Assembly: GCA_035771175.1 (NCBI GenBank)
Contig: CM069610.1
Coordinates: 22,720,501-22,784,500 of the forward strand
From: Paratinospora sagittata
Taxonomy: Eukaryota; Streptophyta; Magnoliopsida; Ranunculales; Menispermaceae
Reading direction: 5' to 3'
DNA: 64,000 nucleotides
Part shown: positions 56,336-63,447 of the stretch, in pieces
Layout of the letters: the number at the start of each line of letters is the position of its first letter
Position numbering within the stretch: the stretch's first letter is position 1
Program-made: the position numbers and the translations under genes
The notes under the pieces: model-generated
Databases searched by the model: none
Told to the model about the DNA's origin: nothing
The model's input: the letters and a program-made list of their open reading frames with translations, nothing else

Positions 56336-56340
56336 CCCTT
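56336..56340. repeat. Left target-site duplication (CCCTT)
   Basis: These five satellite bases directly abut the TG of the 5' LTR and are repeated exactly at 63443-63447. In uninterrupted units the sequence reads TTGCCCTTTAACCC, so the duplication comes from the satellite. Five bases is the usual duplication length for Ty3/gypsy integrases. Confidence 0.95.
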
Positions 56341-56623
56341 TGATGCAAACCAAGTAGCTGGACAAGTTGATCATACATTTGGGAATGTAGCACAAGACCC
56401 ATTGTCACTTTCAAGTGGCCCAACTACAAGACTTAGAGCCAAACGTTTCAAGGAAGCACTAAATAGGCTAATCCAAGAGAATTGGGCTGATTCTAAGAAG
56501 ACCAACATGGGCTCAAATAATAATCAAGGCTTGGTCCATGTCATTAAACCAATTGAAGAAGTTAATTAGTCCACGTCATCAAATACATTGAACTTAGTCA
56601 ATTAGCTATTTTTGACTAAGTTT

Positions 56624-56934
56624 AGAAGTCCAAATCGACGGTTGGTATTTAGAAGTCCAAAGAAGCGGCTAGAATTCAAAAGAGGCGGCTAACCACCTTT
56701 AGAAGTCCAAATCGGCGGCTAGCTACCTTGAGAAGTCCAAAGAAGCGGCTAACCACCTTTAGAAGTCCAAATCGGCGGCTAGCTACCTTGAGAAGTCCAA
56801 AGAAGCGGCTAACCACCTTTAGAAGTCCAAATCGGTGGCTAGTTACCTTGAGAAGTCCAAAGAGGCGGCTAACCACCTTTAGAAGTCAAAAGAGGCGGCT
56901 GGTTACCTTAGAAGTCCAAATCGGCGGCTGGTTA
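56624..56934 (+). repeat. LTR minisatellite, 30-bp unit in 60-bp pairs (5' LTR)
   Basis: Two alternating 30-bp units repeat: AGAAGTCCAAATCGGCGGCT followed by AGCTACCTTG, and AGAAGTCCAAAGAAGCGGCT followed by AACCACCTTT. Bases 56701-56760 are repeated exactly at 56761-56820 and nearly at 56821-56880, with degenerate copies on either side. The tract lies upstream of the TATA box in what should be U3. Because 30 is a multiple of 3, spurious open frames run through it on both strands. Confidence 0.93.
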
Positions 56935-56983
56935 TGTTTGAATTTAGTTGTGGCTTTTCCTATTCTTGGAGGGTTGTTCCAAG

Positions 56984-56991
56984 TATAAATA
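56984..56991 (+). promoter_or_regulatory. Probable LTR TATA box (5' LTR, active promoter position)
   Basis: TATAAATA followed by GAGGG lies 644 bp into the LTR, downstream of the minisatellite. It fits a plant RNA polymerase II TATA box, and transcription would start about 25-35 bp downstream and begin the genomic RNA of the element. An identical copy is at 63129-63136 in the 3' LTR, where it could drive transcription outward into the satellite. Confidence 0.7.
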
Positions 56992-57299
56992 GAGGGTAGC
57001 TCATATTTGAATAACACATGATGTTTTTGAGATCAAGTTAATCTTGTGAGGTCTTGTGTCCTCTTGGTTCTTAAAAGAACTCTTGAACTTATCAAGTTAA
57101 TCTTGTGGCGTTCAAACAACCAAACTTATCACCTTGATTGTTGAATCTTGGTGTGGCGTTTTCAATCTTTCGTAGTCTTGGTTTTCATCTGCTTAGGTGA
57201 CGGGTCAAGGCTCAACCAATCTTGTCTACACGATCTTGGGGTTCTAATCCATCATTGTTATTGGGTTTCATCACAATTGTTGGTGGAGTTCATATCATT

Positions 57300-57311
57300 T
57301 GGTATCAGAGC
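57300..57311 (+). other. Primer binding site, initiator methionine tRNA
   Basis: TGGTATCAGAGC begins two bases after the end of the 5' LTR. It is the standard plant LTR-element primer site, complementary to the 3' end of initiator tRNA-Met including its CCA. Twelve bases match before the sequence diverges (CTTTGG). Minus-strand DNA synthesis would start here. Confidence 0.93.
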
Positions 57312-57927
57312 TTTGGTTCTAAGATAAGTTTGACTATCTTTTATTTTCATTTTTTTTCTATTTCCTATTCCATGTAGTAAAAAAAAAAATCATCAAAAAA
57401 AAGGAGAAGAAAAGTGATTCCAGTAAGAAAATTTCCTCTTTTCAATCTTGTTTCTCACCTTATTCATGTTCTTGATCTTGCAGTAAAAAAAAAAAAAAAA
57501 AAGTAGAAAAGTGATTCCAGTAAGAAGATTTCCTCTTTTCAATCTTGTTTCTCACCTTATTCATGTTCTTGATCCTGCAGTAGAAAAAAAAAAAAAAAAA
57601 ACAAAACAAAAAGTAGAAAAGTGATTCCAGTAAGAAAATTTCCTCTTTTCAATCTTGTTTCTCACCTTATTCATGTTCTTGATCTTTTGATGAGTTTTGG
57701 TTGTTTCTCATTTTTGAATTGCCACTAGATTATTTTGAATTAGTTTCTTGAAGTTTGATTAAGAACTAAAGGAGACACAAAAGAGTGGAAAAAGGCAAGA
57801 GCGTGTGAGACCATAAGAGGGTAAAAGCCGTTTAGAGTGAAAACACGAGTGCAAGTGTATCAAATTCTTGAGTGAAAAGTGAGGGAGTGCTTGTGAGGAT
57901 TCTAACCTTGTTTTGCAGATTTTAAAT
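57312..57927 (+). other. Untranslated leader with three tandem ~75-bp repeats and A-runs
   Basis: This stretch between the primer site and gag is non-coding. A segment of about 75 bp starting AAAGTGATTCCAGTAAG and ending near GATCTTGCAGTA is present at 57411-57485, 57508-57582 and, shortened, at 57618-57687. Long A-runs separate the copies, so spacing varies (97 and 110 bp). Each copy contains a donor-like GTAAGA, the first two end in an acceptor-like TGCAG, and another TTTTGCAG ends at 57918, ten bases before the gag ATG. Splicing within the leader is possible but unproven. The rest (57690-57900) shows nothing recognisable. Confidence 0.8.
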
Positions 57928-58488
57928 ATGTCCAATAATCAAGAAGAAGATACAACCGAAGAAGTTCGACAACCTGCAGTTCCAAACCTCCAAATGCAAG
58001 CATTATTAGGGGAGATGAGGCGTATGTTGAGGAATGAATTAGAACCTATTCATGAGAGGTTGGATAGAGTAGAAGCGGGAACTCCTAGGGAACAACAACA
58101 TGGCATCCGCAACAGGCAGCAAGGTGGGCGTGTTCCGTGGCGGAATGTTGAGGAAGAGGCCGAGTTGGAGCAGTTTGATGAGCCATATTTGAACCGTGGC
58201 AGGTTTGAGCGTGGGAATGGGAATCGAGAAGCTTGGATGGGTAGGCCTTGGAGAGATAATGATTTAGGAAACATAAAGATTAAAATCCCATCTTTTCAAG
58301 GTAAAAGTGATCCTGAAGTTTATTTGGAGTGGGAAACTAAAATGGAGATGGTGTTTGATTGTCACACCTACTCGGAGATAAAGAAGGTTAAGTTGGCTTC
58401 AATTGAATTGACCGATTATGCCATTGTTTGGTGGGATCAATTACTGATTAATAGGAGAAGGAATAGAGAGCCACCCGTGGACACTTGA
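57928..58488 (+). CDS. gag: Gag, N-terminal part (186 aa, ended by an in-frame TGA)
   Basis: Gag forms the cytoplasmic virus-like particle that packages the element's RNA. I take the ATG at 57928 (MSNNQEED) as the start. The open frame begins 15 bases earlier but with a TTG, not an ATG. Residues 1-60 are acidic and then helical with heptad-like leucines (LQMQALLGEMRRMLRNELEP), suggesting a coiled coil. A glycine- and arginine-rich linker follows. From about residue 115 (IKIPSFQGKSDPEVYLEWE) the sequence is the conserved start of the plant retrotransposon gag domain. It stops at 58486-58488 in the middle of that domain. The next frame (58495 on) is collinear and in the same phase, so this is one gag split by a nonsense codon. 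Confidence 0.85.
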   Translation: MSNNQEEDTTEEVRQPAVPNLQMQALLGEMRRMLRNELEPIHERLDRVEAGTPREQQHGIRNRQQGGRVPWRNVEEEAELEQFDEPYLNRGRFERGNGNREAWMGRPWRDNDLGNIKIKIPSFQGKSDPEVYLEWETKMEMVFDCHTYSEIKKVKLASIELTDYAIVWWDQLLINRRRNREPPVDT

Positions 58489-58494
58489 GAGGAG

Positions 58495-61400
58495 ATGAAA
58501 ATGCTTATGAGGAAGTGTTTTGTACCCAGCCACTATTATAGGGGATTGTATCAAAAGTTGCAGAGGTTAAATCAAGGTTCCAGGAGTGTGGAAGAATATT
58601 ACAAGGAGATGGAAGTAGCTATGATCCGGGCTAATGTAGAAGAGGACCGGGAAGCCACCATGGCTCGGTTTTTGCACGGTTTAAATCATGAGATTGCGGA
58701 TATAGTCGAGATGCAGCACTATGTTGAGTTGATAGATATGGTGCATCAAGCCATAAAGGTAGAGGCACAGTTCAAACGAAAGGGATTGGCTAGGAGGGGA
58801 CAACCTATGGCTACCACCAGCCCATGGAGGACAGCTCAAAAAAGGGACGATCAGCTACAAAATAAGCCCAAATTTGAACCCTCTACGAATGCCAAACCAA
58901 CGACCGCTGCTACTTCAGGTAACACTGAAACTTCAAATTCTAAAACACGTGATATTAAGTGTTTTAAATGTCAGGGACGGGGGCATATAGCCAGCCAATG
59001 TGTAAACAAAAGGGTGATGGTGATAAACGCCCAAGGAGAGCTTGAGTCGGAGAATGAGGAAGAAGTAGATGATGCTGACATGCCACCTTTGGAGGATGCC
59101 GATGATGAGCAAAATGCTGTGGTTGGCGATTTATTGGTAGCAAGGCGAGTTCTCAATGTGCAGGTTAAGGAGGAAGAAAGTAACCAAAGGGAGAACTTGT
59201 TTCATACTCGATGCTTTGTAAACAACAAAGTTTGCAGTGTCATTATCGATGGAGGGAGTTGCACAAACGTAGCCAGCACTTATTTGGTGGAGAAATTGGC
59301 CTTAACTACCTTGAAACATCCTCACCCTTATCGGCTTCAGTGGCTGAATGACTGTGGCGAAATCAAGGTAACAAGGCAAGTGTTGGTTGCATTATCCATT
59401 GGTAAATATGAGGATGAGGTGCTTTGTGATGTGGTTCCTATGCATGCATGCCATTTATTGTTGGGAAGACCGTGGCAGTATGATAAGAGGGCTAAGCATG
59501 ATGGATTCACAAATAGGCATTCTTTCACTCATAAAGGGCAGCCTATTATTCTTGTGCCATTGGCTCCAAAACAAGTCAGGGAGGACCAATTAAAGTTGCA
59601 AAGCTCAAATGAAAAAAAGAAAGAAAAAGAAATGAAGGCCGAAATTGAGAAAAAAAAGAGAGAGAAAAACATTGATCAGAGAGAAAAAGAAAAAGAGGGG
59701 ATTTTAGCCATAGTGAGAGCAAGAGAGGAAAAATTCAATTGCATTGCAAAAAAAAGTGAGATCAAGAGAGCATTATTTTCACACCAGCCCCTTATTGTAC
59801 TCTTGTACAAGGAGGCTCTTTTATGTACTAATGATCTCGTCGGTGCTTTGCCGAGCGTTATTGTTTCTCTTTTGCAGGAGTTTGAAGATGTCCTTCCTGA
59901 AGAAGTACCTTATGGATTACCTCCAATCCGAGGGATTGAACATCAAATTGATTTCATACCAGGTGCATCAATTCCAAACCGACCTGCTTATAGGAGTAAT
60001 CCCGAGGAGACCAAGGAACTCCAAAGGCAAGTAGGTGAATTATTGGAGAAGGGGTATGTACGTGAAAGCATGAGTCCTTGTGCAGTTCCGGTGCTGTTAG
60101 TTCCAAAGAAGGATGGAACATGGAGGATGTGTGTTGACTGCCGAGCCATCAACAACATAACGGTAAAGTATCGCCATCCCATTCCTAGATTAGACGATAT
60201 GCTGGATGAATTGCATGGTTCTTGTGTCTTTACAAAAATTGATCTTAAGAGTGGATATCATCAGATTAGGATGAAGGAAGGTGATGAATGGAAAACTGCT
60301 TTTAAGACTAAATATGGTTTGTATGAGTGGTTAGTGATGCCTTTCGGTTTAACTAATGCTCCGAGCACATTTATGCGTTTAATGAACCATGTTTTGCGTG
60401 CATTTATTGGCAAATTCGTCGTTGTGTATTTTGATGATATCCTAATTTATAGCAAAAACTTGGAAGAACATGTATTGCATTTGAAATCTGTTTTGGAAAT
60501 TCTAAGGACAGAAAAGTTGTTTGCTAATCTCAAGAAGTGCACCTTTTGCACAGATAAACTTGTGTTTCTTGGTTTTGTTGTTAGTAAGAGAGGAATTGAG
60601 GTGGACGAGGAAAAGGTTAAGGCAATCCAAGAGTGGCCAACGCCTACAACAATCAACCAAGTGAGGAGTTTCCATGGCTTAGCTCGCTTCTATAGACGGT
60701 TTGTGCGTGATTTTAGTAGCTTAGCCTCACCTCTTACTGAAGTCATCAAGAAAAATGTGCCGTTTAAGTGGGGGAAAGAACAAGAAAAGGCATTTAATCT
60801 GATCAAAGAAAAGTTAACTAATGCACCTTTGCTTGTTTTACCTAACTTTGCTAAAACTTTTGAAATTGAGTGTGATGCTTCAGGTATAGGTATTGGAGTT
60901 GTTTTGATGCAAGAAGGTTGGCCAATTGCTTATTTCAGTGAAAAGTTGAGTGGGGCAGCCCTAAATTACCCTACTTATGATAAGGAGATGTACGCCTTGA
61001 TAAGGGCTTTGGAAAATTGGCAGCACTATCTATGGCCAAAGGAATTCGTGATTCACACAGATCATGAATCTTTGAAGCATTTGAAAGGACAGCAAAAGTT
61101 GAACAGACGCCATGCCAAGTGGGTGGAATTCATTGAAACATTTCCTTATGTGATCAGATACAAGCAAGGTAAGGAAAATGTGGTGGCTGACGCATTGTCC
61201 CGAAGGTATGCTTTACTTTCCATTTTAGATACAAAATTGCTTGGTTTTGAATACATTAAGGATTTGTATGCACAAGATTCTGAATTTGGTGAAGTGTTCA
61301 ATGCATGTGAAAAAGTGGCGTTTGGTAAGTTTTATAGGCATGATGGATTTTTGTTTCGGGAAAATAAACTGTGTGTGCCTATGTGTTCTTTGCGTGAATT

Positions 61401-61683
61401 GTTTGTGAGAGAAGCTCATGGTGGTGGTTTGATGGGTCATTTTGGTGTAGCTAAGACATTAGGAATTTTGCATGATCATTTTTTTTGGCCTCATATGAAA
61501 CGTGATGTGGAAAGAATCTGTGAGAAGTGTATCACGTGTAAACAGGCCAAGTCTAAGTTGAAACCCCATGGTTTGTACACCCCTTTGCCAATACCTAGTG
61601 AACCTTGGACTGATATTTCTATGGATTTTGTTTTGGGATTACCAGGACTAAGAGGGGGAGAGATTCAGTTTTTGTGGTGGTAG
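58495..61683 (+). CDS. pol: Gag C-terminal part, protease, reverse transcriptase, RNase H and integrase N-terminal part (1062 aa)
   Basis: Residues 1-100 complete the gag domain. A CCHC zinc knuckle is at 156-169 ([14 protein letters not shown]), which binds RNA in the particle. The retroviral-type aspartic protease active site is at D252 (IDGGSCTN). A very Lys/Glu-rich linker spans about 365-420. Reverse transcriptase covers about 465-720 with YFDD at 645-648. RNase H covers about 790-905 with acidic residues D794, E831, D856 and D899 (ADALSR). The integrase zinc-binding domain has H975, H982, C1012 and C1015, and the first catalytic Asp is D1044. Residues after about 1052 ([10 protein letters not shown]) are out of frame with the family and end at TAG 61681. 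No ATG start is needed, because the frame continues from the gag segment across the TGA. Confidence 0.93.
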   Translation: MKMLMRKCFVPSHYYRGLYQKLQRLNQGSRSVEEYYKEMEVAMIRANVEEDREATMARFLHGLNHEIADIVEMQHYVELIDMVHQAIKVEAQFKRKGLARRGQPMATTSPWRTAQKRDDQLQNKPKFEPSTNAKPTTAATSGNTETSNSKTRDIKCFKCQGRGHIASQCVNKRVMVINAQGELESENEEEVDDADMPPLEDADDEQNAVVGDLLVARRVLNVQVKEEESNQRENLFHTRCFVNNKVCSVIIDGGSCTNVASTYLVEKLALTTLKHPHPYRLQWLNDCGEIKVTRQVLVALSIGKYEDEVLCDVVPMHACHLLLGRPWQYDKRAKHDGFTNRHSFTHKGQPIILVPLAPKQVREDQLKLQSSNEKKKEKEMKAEIEKKKREKNIDQREKEKEGILAIVRAREEKFNCIAKKSEIKRALFSHQPLIVLLYKEALLCTNDLVGALPSVIVSLLQEFEDVLPEEVPYGLPPIRGIEHQIDFIPGASIPNRPAYRSNPEETKELQRQVGELLEKGYVRESMSPCAVPVLLVPKKDGTWRMCVDCRAINNITVKYRHPIPRLDDMLDELHGSCVFTKIDLKSGYHQIRMKEGDEWKTAFKTKYGLYEWLVMPFGLTNAPSTFMRLMNHVLRAFIGKFVVVYFDDILIYSKNLEEHVLHLKSVLEILRTEKLFANLKKCTFCTDKLVFLGFVVSKRGIEVDEEKVKAIQEWPTPTTINQVRSFHGLARFYRRFVRDFSSLASPLTEVIKKNVPFKWGKEQEKAFNLIKEKLTNAPLLVLPNFAKTFEIECDASGIGIGVVLMQEGWPIAYFSEKLSGAALNYPTYDKEMYALIRALENWQHYLWPKEFVIHTDHESLKHLKGQQKLNRRHAKWVEFIETFPYVIRYKQGKENVVADALSRRYALLSILDTKLLGFEYIKDLYAQDSEFGEVFNACEKVAFGKFYRHDGFLFRENKLCVPMCSLRELFVREAHGGGLMGHFGVAKTLGILHDHFFWPHMKRDVERICEKCITCKQAKSKLKPHGLYTPLPIPSEPWTDISMDFVLGLPGLRGGEIQFLWW

Positions 61684-62714
61684 ATAGATTTTCCAAGATG
61701 GCACACTTCATTGCATGTCATAAAACTGATGATGCATCACATATAGCTGATTTGTTCTTCAAAGAAATTGTTAGGTTACATGGCATGCCTAGGACCATTG
61801 TTTCTGATAGGGATGCAAGGTTTTTGAGTTACTTTTGGAAAACTTTGTGGGGAAAGTTGGGAACCAAGTTATTGTTTTCTACTACTTGTCATCCACAAAC
61901 GGATGGTCAAACTGAAGTAGTGAATAGAACACTGTCTTCCTTGTTACGTGCTATCATTAAAAAGAACTTGAAAACATGGGAAGATTGTTTGCCACATGTT
62001 GAATTTGCTTATAATCGAAGTATTCATTCTGCAACTAAATTTTCACCATTTGAAATGGTTTATGGTTTTAACCCATTGTCACCTTTGGATTTAACTTCTT
62101 TACCTTTGAGTGAACGTGTAAACTTAGATGGCAAAAAGAAGGCAGAATTTGTAAAGATGATTCATGAAAAGGCACGGCTGAACATTGAAAGGAGGACTAA
62201 ACAATATGTTCAACAAGCCAACAAGGGACGCAAGAAGGTAGTGTTTGAACCCGGAGATTGGGTTTGGTTGCACTTAAGGAAGGACCGTTTTCCGGAGAAA
62301 CGACGTTCAAAACTCCTACCTCGGGGTGACGGACCATTTCAAATACTGGAACGCATCAATGATAATGCCTACAAGCTTGACTTACCAGGTGAGTATGGTG
62401 TCAGTGCAAGCTTTAATGTCGCTGATTTATCTCCTTTTGATGTAGGTGACGATTTGAGGACAAATCCTTCTCAAGAGGGGGAGAATGATGCAAACCAAGT
62501 AGCTGGACAAGTTGATCATACATTTGGGAATGTAGCACAAGACCCATTGTTACTTCCAAGTGGCCCAACTACAAGACTTAGAGCCAAACGTTTCAAGGAA
62601 GCACTAAATAGGCTAATCCAAGAGAATTGGGCTGATTCTAAGAAGACCAACATGGGGTCAAATAATAATCAAGGCTTGGTCCATGTCATTAAACCAATTG
62701 AAGAAGTTAATTAG
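61674..62714 (+). CDS. Integrase core and C-terminal region, extending into the 3' LTR (346 codons)
   Basis: This frame continues the integrase after the frame change; it begins at [12 protein letters not shown] with no ATG of its own. The remaining two catalytic residues are D45 (VSDRDARF) and E81 (QTEVVNR), separated by exactly 35 residues as in DD35E integrases. A GPF-type module lies near residue 220 ([21 protein letters not shown] is the local sequence). The frame then runs through the polypurine tract (62473-62485) and from residue 271 on is encoded by the 3' LTR, ending with 76 residues that include a basic helix-like stretch ([18 protein letters not shown]). I see no canonical chromodomain. 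In CRM elements the C-terminal tail after integrase is proposed to guide insertion to centromeric chromatin; that role here is inference. Confidence 0.88.
   Translation: MVVDRFSKMAHFIACHKTDDASHIADLFFKEIVRLHGMPRTIVSDRDARFLSYFWKTLWGKLGTKLLFSTTCHPQTDGQTEVVNRTLSSLLRAIIKKNLKTWEDCLPHVEFAYNRSIHSATKFSPFEMVYGFNPLSPLDLTSLPLSERVNLDGKKKAEFVKMIHEKARLNIERRTKQYVQQANKGRKKVVFEPGDWVWLHLRKDRFPEKRRSKLLPRGDGPFQILERINDNAYKLDLPGEYGVSASFNVADLSPFDVGDDLRTNPSQEGENDANQVAGQVDHTFGNVAQDPLLLPSGPTTRLRAKRFKEALNRLIQENWADSKKTNMGSNNNQGLVHVIKPIEEVN
62473..62485 (+). other. Polypurine tract (plus-strand primer)
   Basis: AAGAGGGGGAGAA is 13 purines directly followed by the TG of the 3' LTR, the expected place for the RNase H-resistant primer of plus-strand synthesis. 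The tract lies inside the open polyprotein frame and reads QEGEN there, so it serves both as primer and as coding sequence. Twelve of its bases occur again at 61650-61661 in the integrase region. Confidence 0.93.
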
Positions 62715-62768
62715 TCCACGTCATCAAATACATTGAACTTAGTCAATTAGCTATTTTTGACTAAGTTT

Positions 62769-63079
62769 AGAAGTCCAAATCGACGGTTGGTATTTAGAAG
62801 TCCAAAGAAGCGGCTAGAATTCAAAAGAGGCGGCTAACCACCTTTAGAAGTCCAAATCGGCGGCTAGCTACCTTGAGAAGTCCAAAGAAGCGGCTAACTA
62901 CCTTTAGAAGTCCAAATCGGCGGCTAGCTACCTTGAGAAGTCCAAAGAAGCGGCTAACCACCTTTAGAAGTCCAAATCGGTGGCTAGTTACCTTGAGAAG
63001 TCCAAAGAGGCGGCTAACCACCTTTAGAAGTCAAAAGAGGCGGCTGGTTACCTTAGAAGTCCAAATCGGCGGCTGGTTA
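62769..63079 (+). repeat. LTR minisatellite, 30-bp unit (3' LTR copy)
   Basis: This is the counterpart of 56624-56934 with the same number and order of units. It differs by one substitution at 62899 (T for C). The equal copy number in both LTRs is consistent with a recent insertion, since such tracts usually change length over time. Confidence 0.93.
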
Positions 63080-63128
63080 TGTTTGAATTTAGTTATGGCT
63101 TTTCCTATTCTTGGAGGGTTGTTCCAAG

Positions 63129-63136
63129 TATAAATA
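63129..63136 (+). promoter_or_regulatory. Probable LTR TATA box (3' LTR copy)
   Basis: TATAAATA sits at the position equivalent to 56984-56991. In this orientation any transcript started here would read out of the element into the downstream satellite units. Confidence 0.6.
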
Positions 63137-63442
63137 GAGGGTAGCTCATATTTGAATAACACATGATGTTTTTGAGATCAAGTTAATCTTGTGAGGTCTT
63201 GTGTCCTCTTGGTTCTTAAAAGAACTCTTGAACTTATCAAGTTAATCTTGTGGCGTTCAAACAACCAAACTTATCACCTTGATTGTTGAATCTTGGTGTG
63301 GCGTTTTCAATCTTTCGTAGTCTTGGTTTTCATCTGCTTAGGTGACGGGTCAAGGCTCAACCAATCTTGTCTACACGATCTTGGGGTTCTAATCCATCAT
63401 TGTTATTGGGTTTCATCACAATTGTTGGTGGAGTTCATATCA

Positions 63443-63447
63443 CCCTT
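63443..63447. repeat. Right target-site duplication (CCCTT)
   Basis: This is the exact copy of 56336-56340, following the CA end of the 3' LTR. Matching duplications show that both LTRs belong to the same insertion event and that the element has not recombined with another copy at its ends. Confidence 0.95.

Larger units (their letters stand above)
1..56340. repeat. Tandem satellite array, ~1188-bp unit (left of the retrotransposon)
   Basis: The same sequence recurs head to tail. An anchor (TTGCAAGTTAGATTG) is found at 1006, 2193, 3381, 4567, 5755, 6943, 8892, 10079 and onward to 55221, with spacings of 1186-1190 bp except for one 1949-bp interval at 6943-8892. That gives 46 anchors here plus one beyond the retrotransposon. 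Units are AT-rich and nearly identical, differing mostly by single bases and 1-3 nt indels. No gene, tRNA, rRNA or known promoter can be supported inside the unit. The short open frames on both strands are by-products of the repetition. Variant bases sort into subfamilies and higher-order repeats, listed separately. Large kilobase-scale satellites of this sort are known from plant centromeres and pericentromeres (potato is one precedent), often derived from retrotransposon pieces. The origin of this one is not evident to me. Confidence 0.98.
56341..57297 (+). repeat. 5' LTR (957 bp)
   Basis: The LTR begins TGATGCAAAC and ends TTCATATCA. It matches 62486-63442 at the same length with substitutions only at 56406, 56411, 56512, 56754 and 56950. 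Its first 229 bp (56341-56569) are the duplicate of the 3' end of the polyprotein frame and have no start of their own, so they are not a gene here. A 30-bp minisatellite follows at 56624-56934, then a TATAAATA box at 56984. The rest down to the primer binding site should contain the R and U5 regions, but I cannot place the transcription start or poly(A) site exactly. Confidence 0.95.
57928..62714 (+). pseudogene. gag-pol: Ty3/gypsy gag-pol polyprotein gene, interrupted by one stop and one frame change
   Basis: The whole coding region of the element would normally give one polyprotein: gag, protease, reverse transcriptase, RNase H and integrase. It is broken at two places. A TGA at 58486-58488 lies in the same frame as the sequence on both sides, so it is a nonsense change within gag. 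Between about 61650 and 61680 the frame changes in the integrase core, next to a run of five G, and the upstream frame ends at 61681-61683. The other domains look intact with their catalytic residues. The 3' end of the frame extends 76 codons into the 3' LTR. The G-run lesion could also be a sequencing or assembly error, and reads should settle that. Confidence 0.9.
56341..63442 (+). mobile_element. Complete Ty3/gypsy LTR retrotransposon, CRM-like chromovirus candidate
   Basis: The element is 7102 bp, bounded by two 957-bp LTRs that begin TG and end CA, and flanked by a perfect 5-bp duplication of the satellite (CCCTT). Internal order is primer binding site, leader, gag with a CCHC knuckle, protease, reverse transcriptase, RNase H, integrase, polypurine tract. 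RNase H before integrase marks it as Ty3/gypsy rather than copia. The coding frame crosses the polypurine tract and ends inside the 3' LTR. From knowledge of plant element families this is typical of CRM chromoviruses, but I could not run a phylogeny, so the clade is an inference. An in-frame stop in gag and a frame change in integrase make the copy unlikely to be autonomous. The LTRs differ at 5 of 957 positions, so insertion was recent relative to most plant LTR elements. Confidence 0.95.
62486..63442 (+). repeat. 3' LTR (957 bp)
   Basis: This is the partner of 56341-57297, the same length and differing at five positions. Its first 229 bp carry the end of the polyprotein frame, with the stop at 62712-62714. 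It contains the same minisatellite (62769-63079) and TATA box (63129-63136). It is followed directly by the CCCTT duplication and the satellite. Confidence 0.95.

Noticed and set aside
1..56340. Ribosomal DNA spacer, 5S rDNA or telomeric repeat as the identity of the array
   Set aside because: No 5S, 18S or 25S motifs and no TTTAGGG runs are seen. CCCTTTAACCC is a single short resemblance to a telomeric repeat only.
1..56340. CRISPR array or prokaryotic repeat system
   Set aside because: The repeat is over 1 kb with no spacer-repeat alternation, there are no cas-like genes, and the embedded element is a plant LTR retrotransposon.
1..56340. Assembly artefact producing the satellite array
   Set aside because: Not fully excluded, but the many unit-specific variants, the ordered higher-order repeats and the clean target duplication argue that most of the array is real. 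Copy number could still be wrong.
56333..56569. 78-codon open frame at the start of the 5' LTR
   Set aside because: It is the LTR duplicate of the last 76 codons of the polyprotein. It has no ATG-based start or promoter ahead of it here.
56676..56876. Open frames on both strands rich in RSPK and GLLKV repeats in the LTRs
   Set aside because: They are translations of the 30-bp minisatellite, open because the unit length is a multiple of three.
59337..59528. Minus-strand and off-frame open frames within pol (58971-61440)
   Set aside because: They overlap well-conserved protease, RT, RNase H and integrase coding sequence in the plus frame and show no domain.
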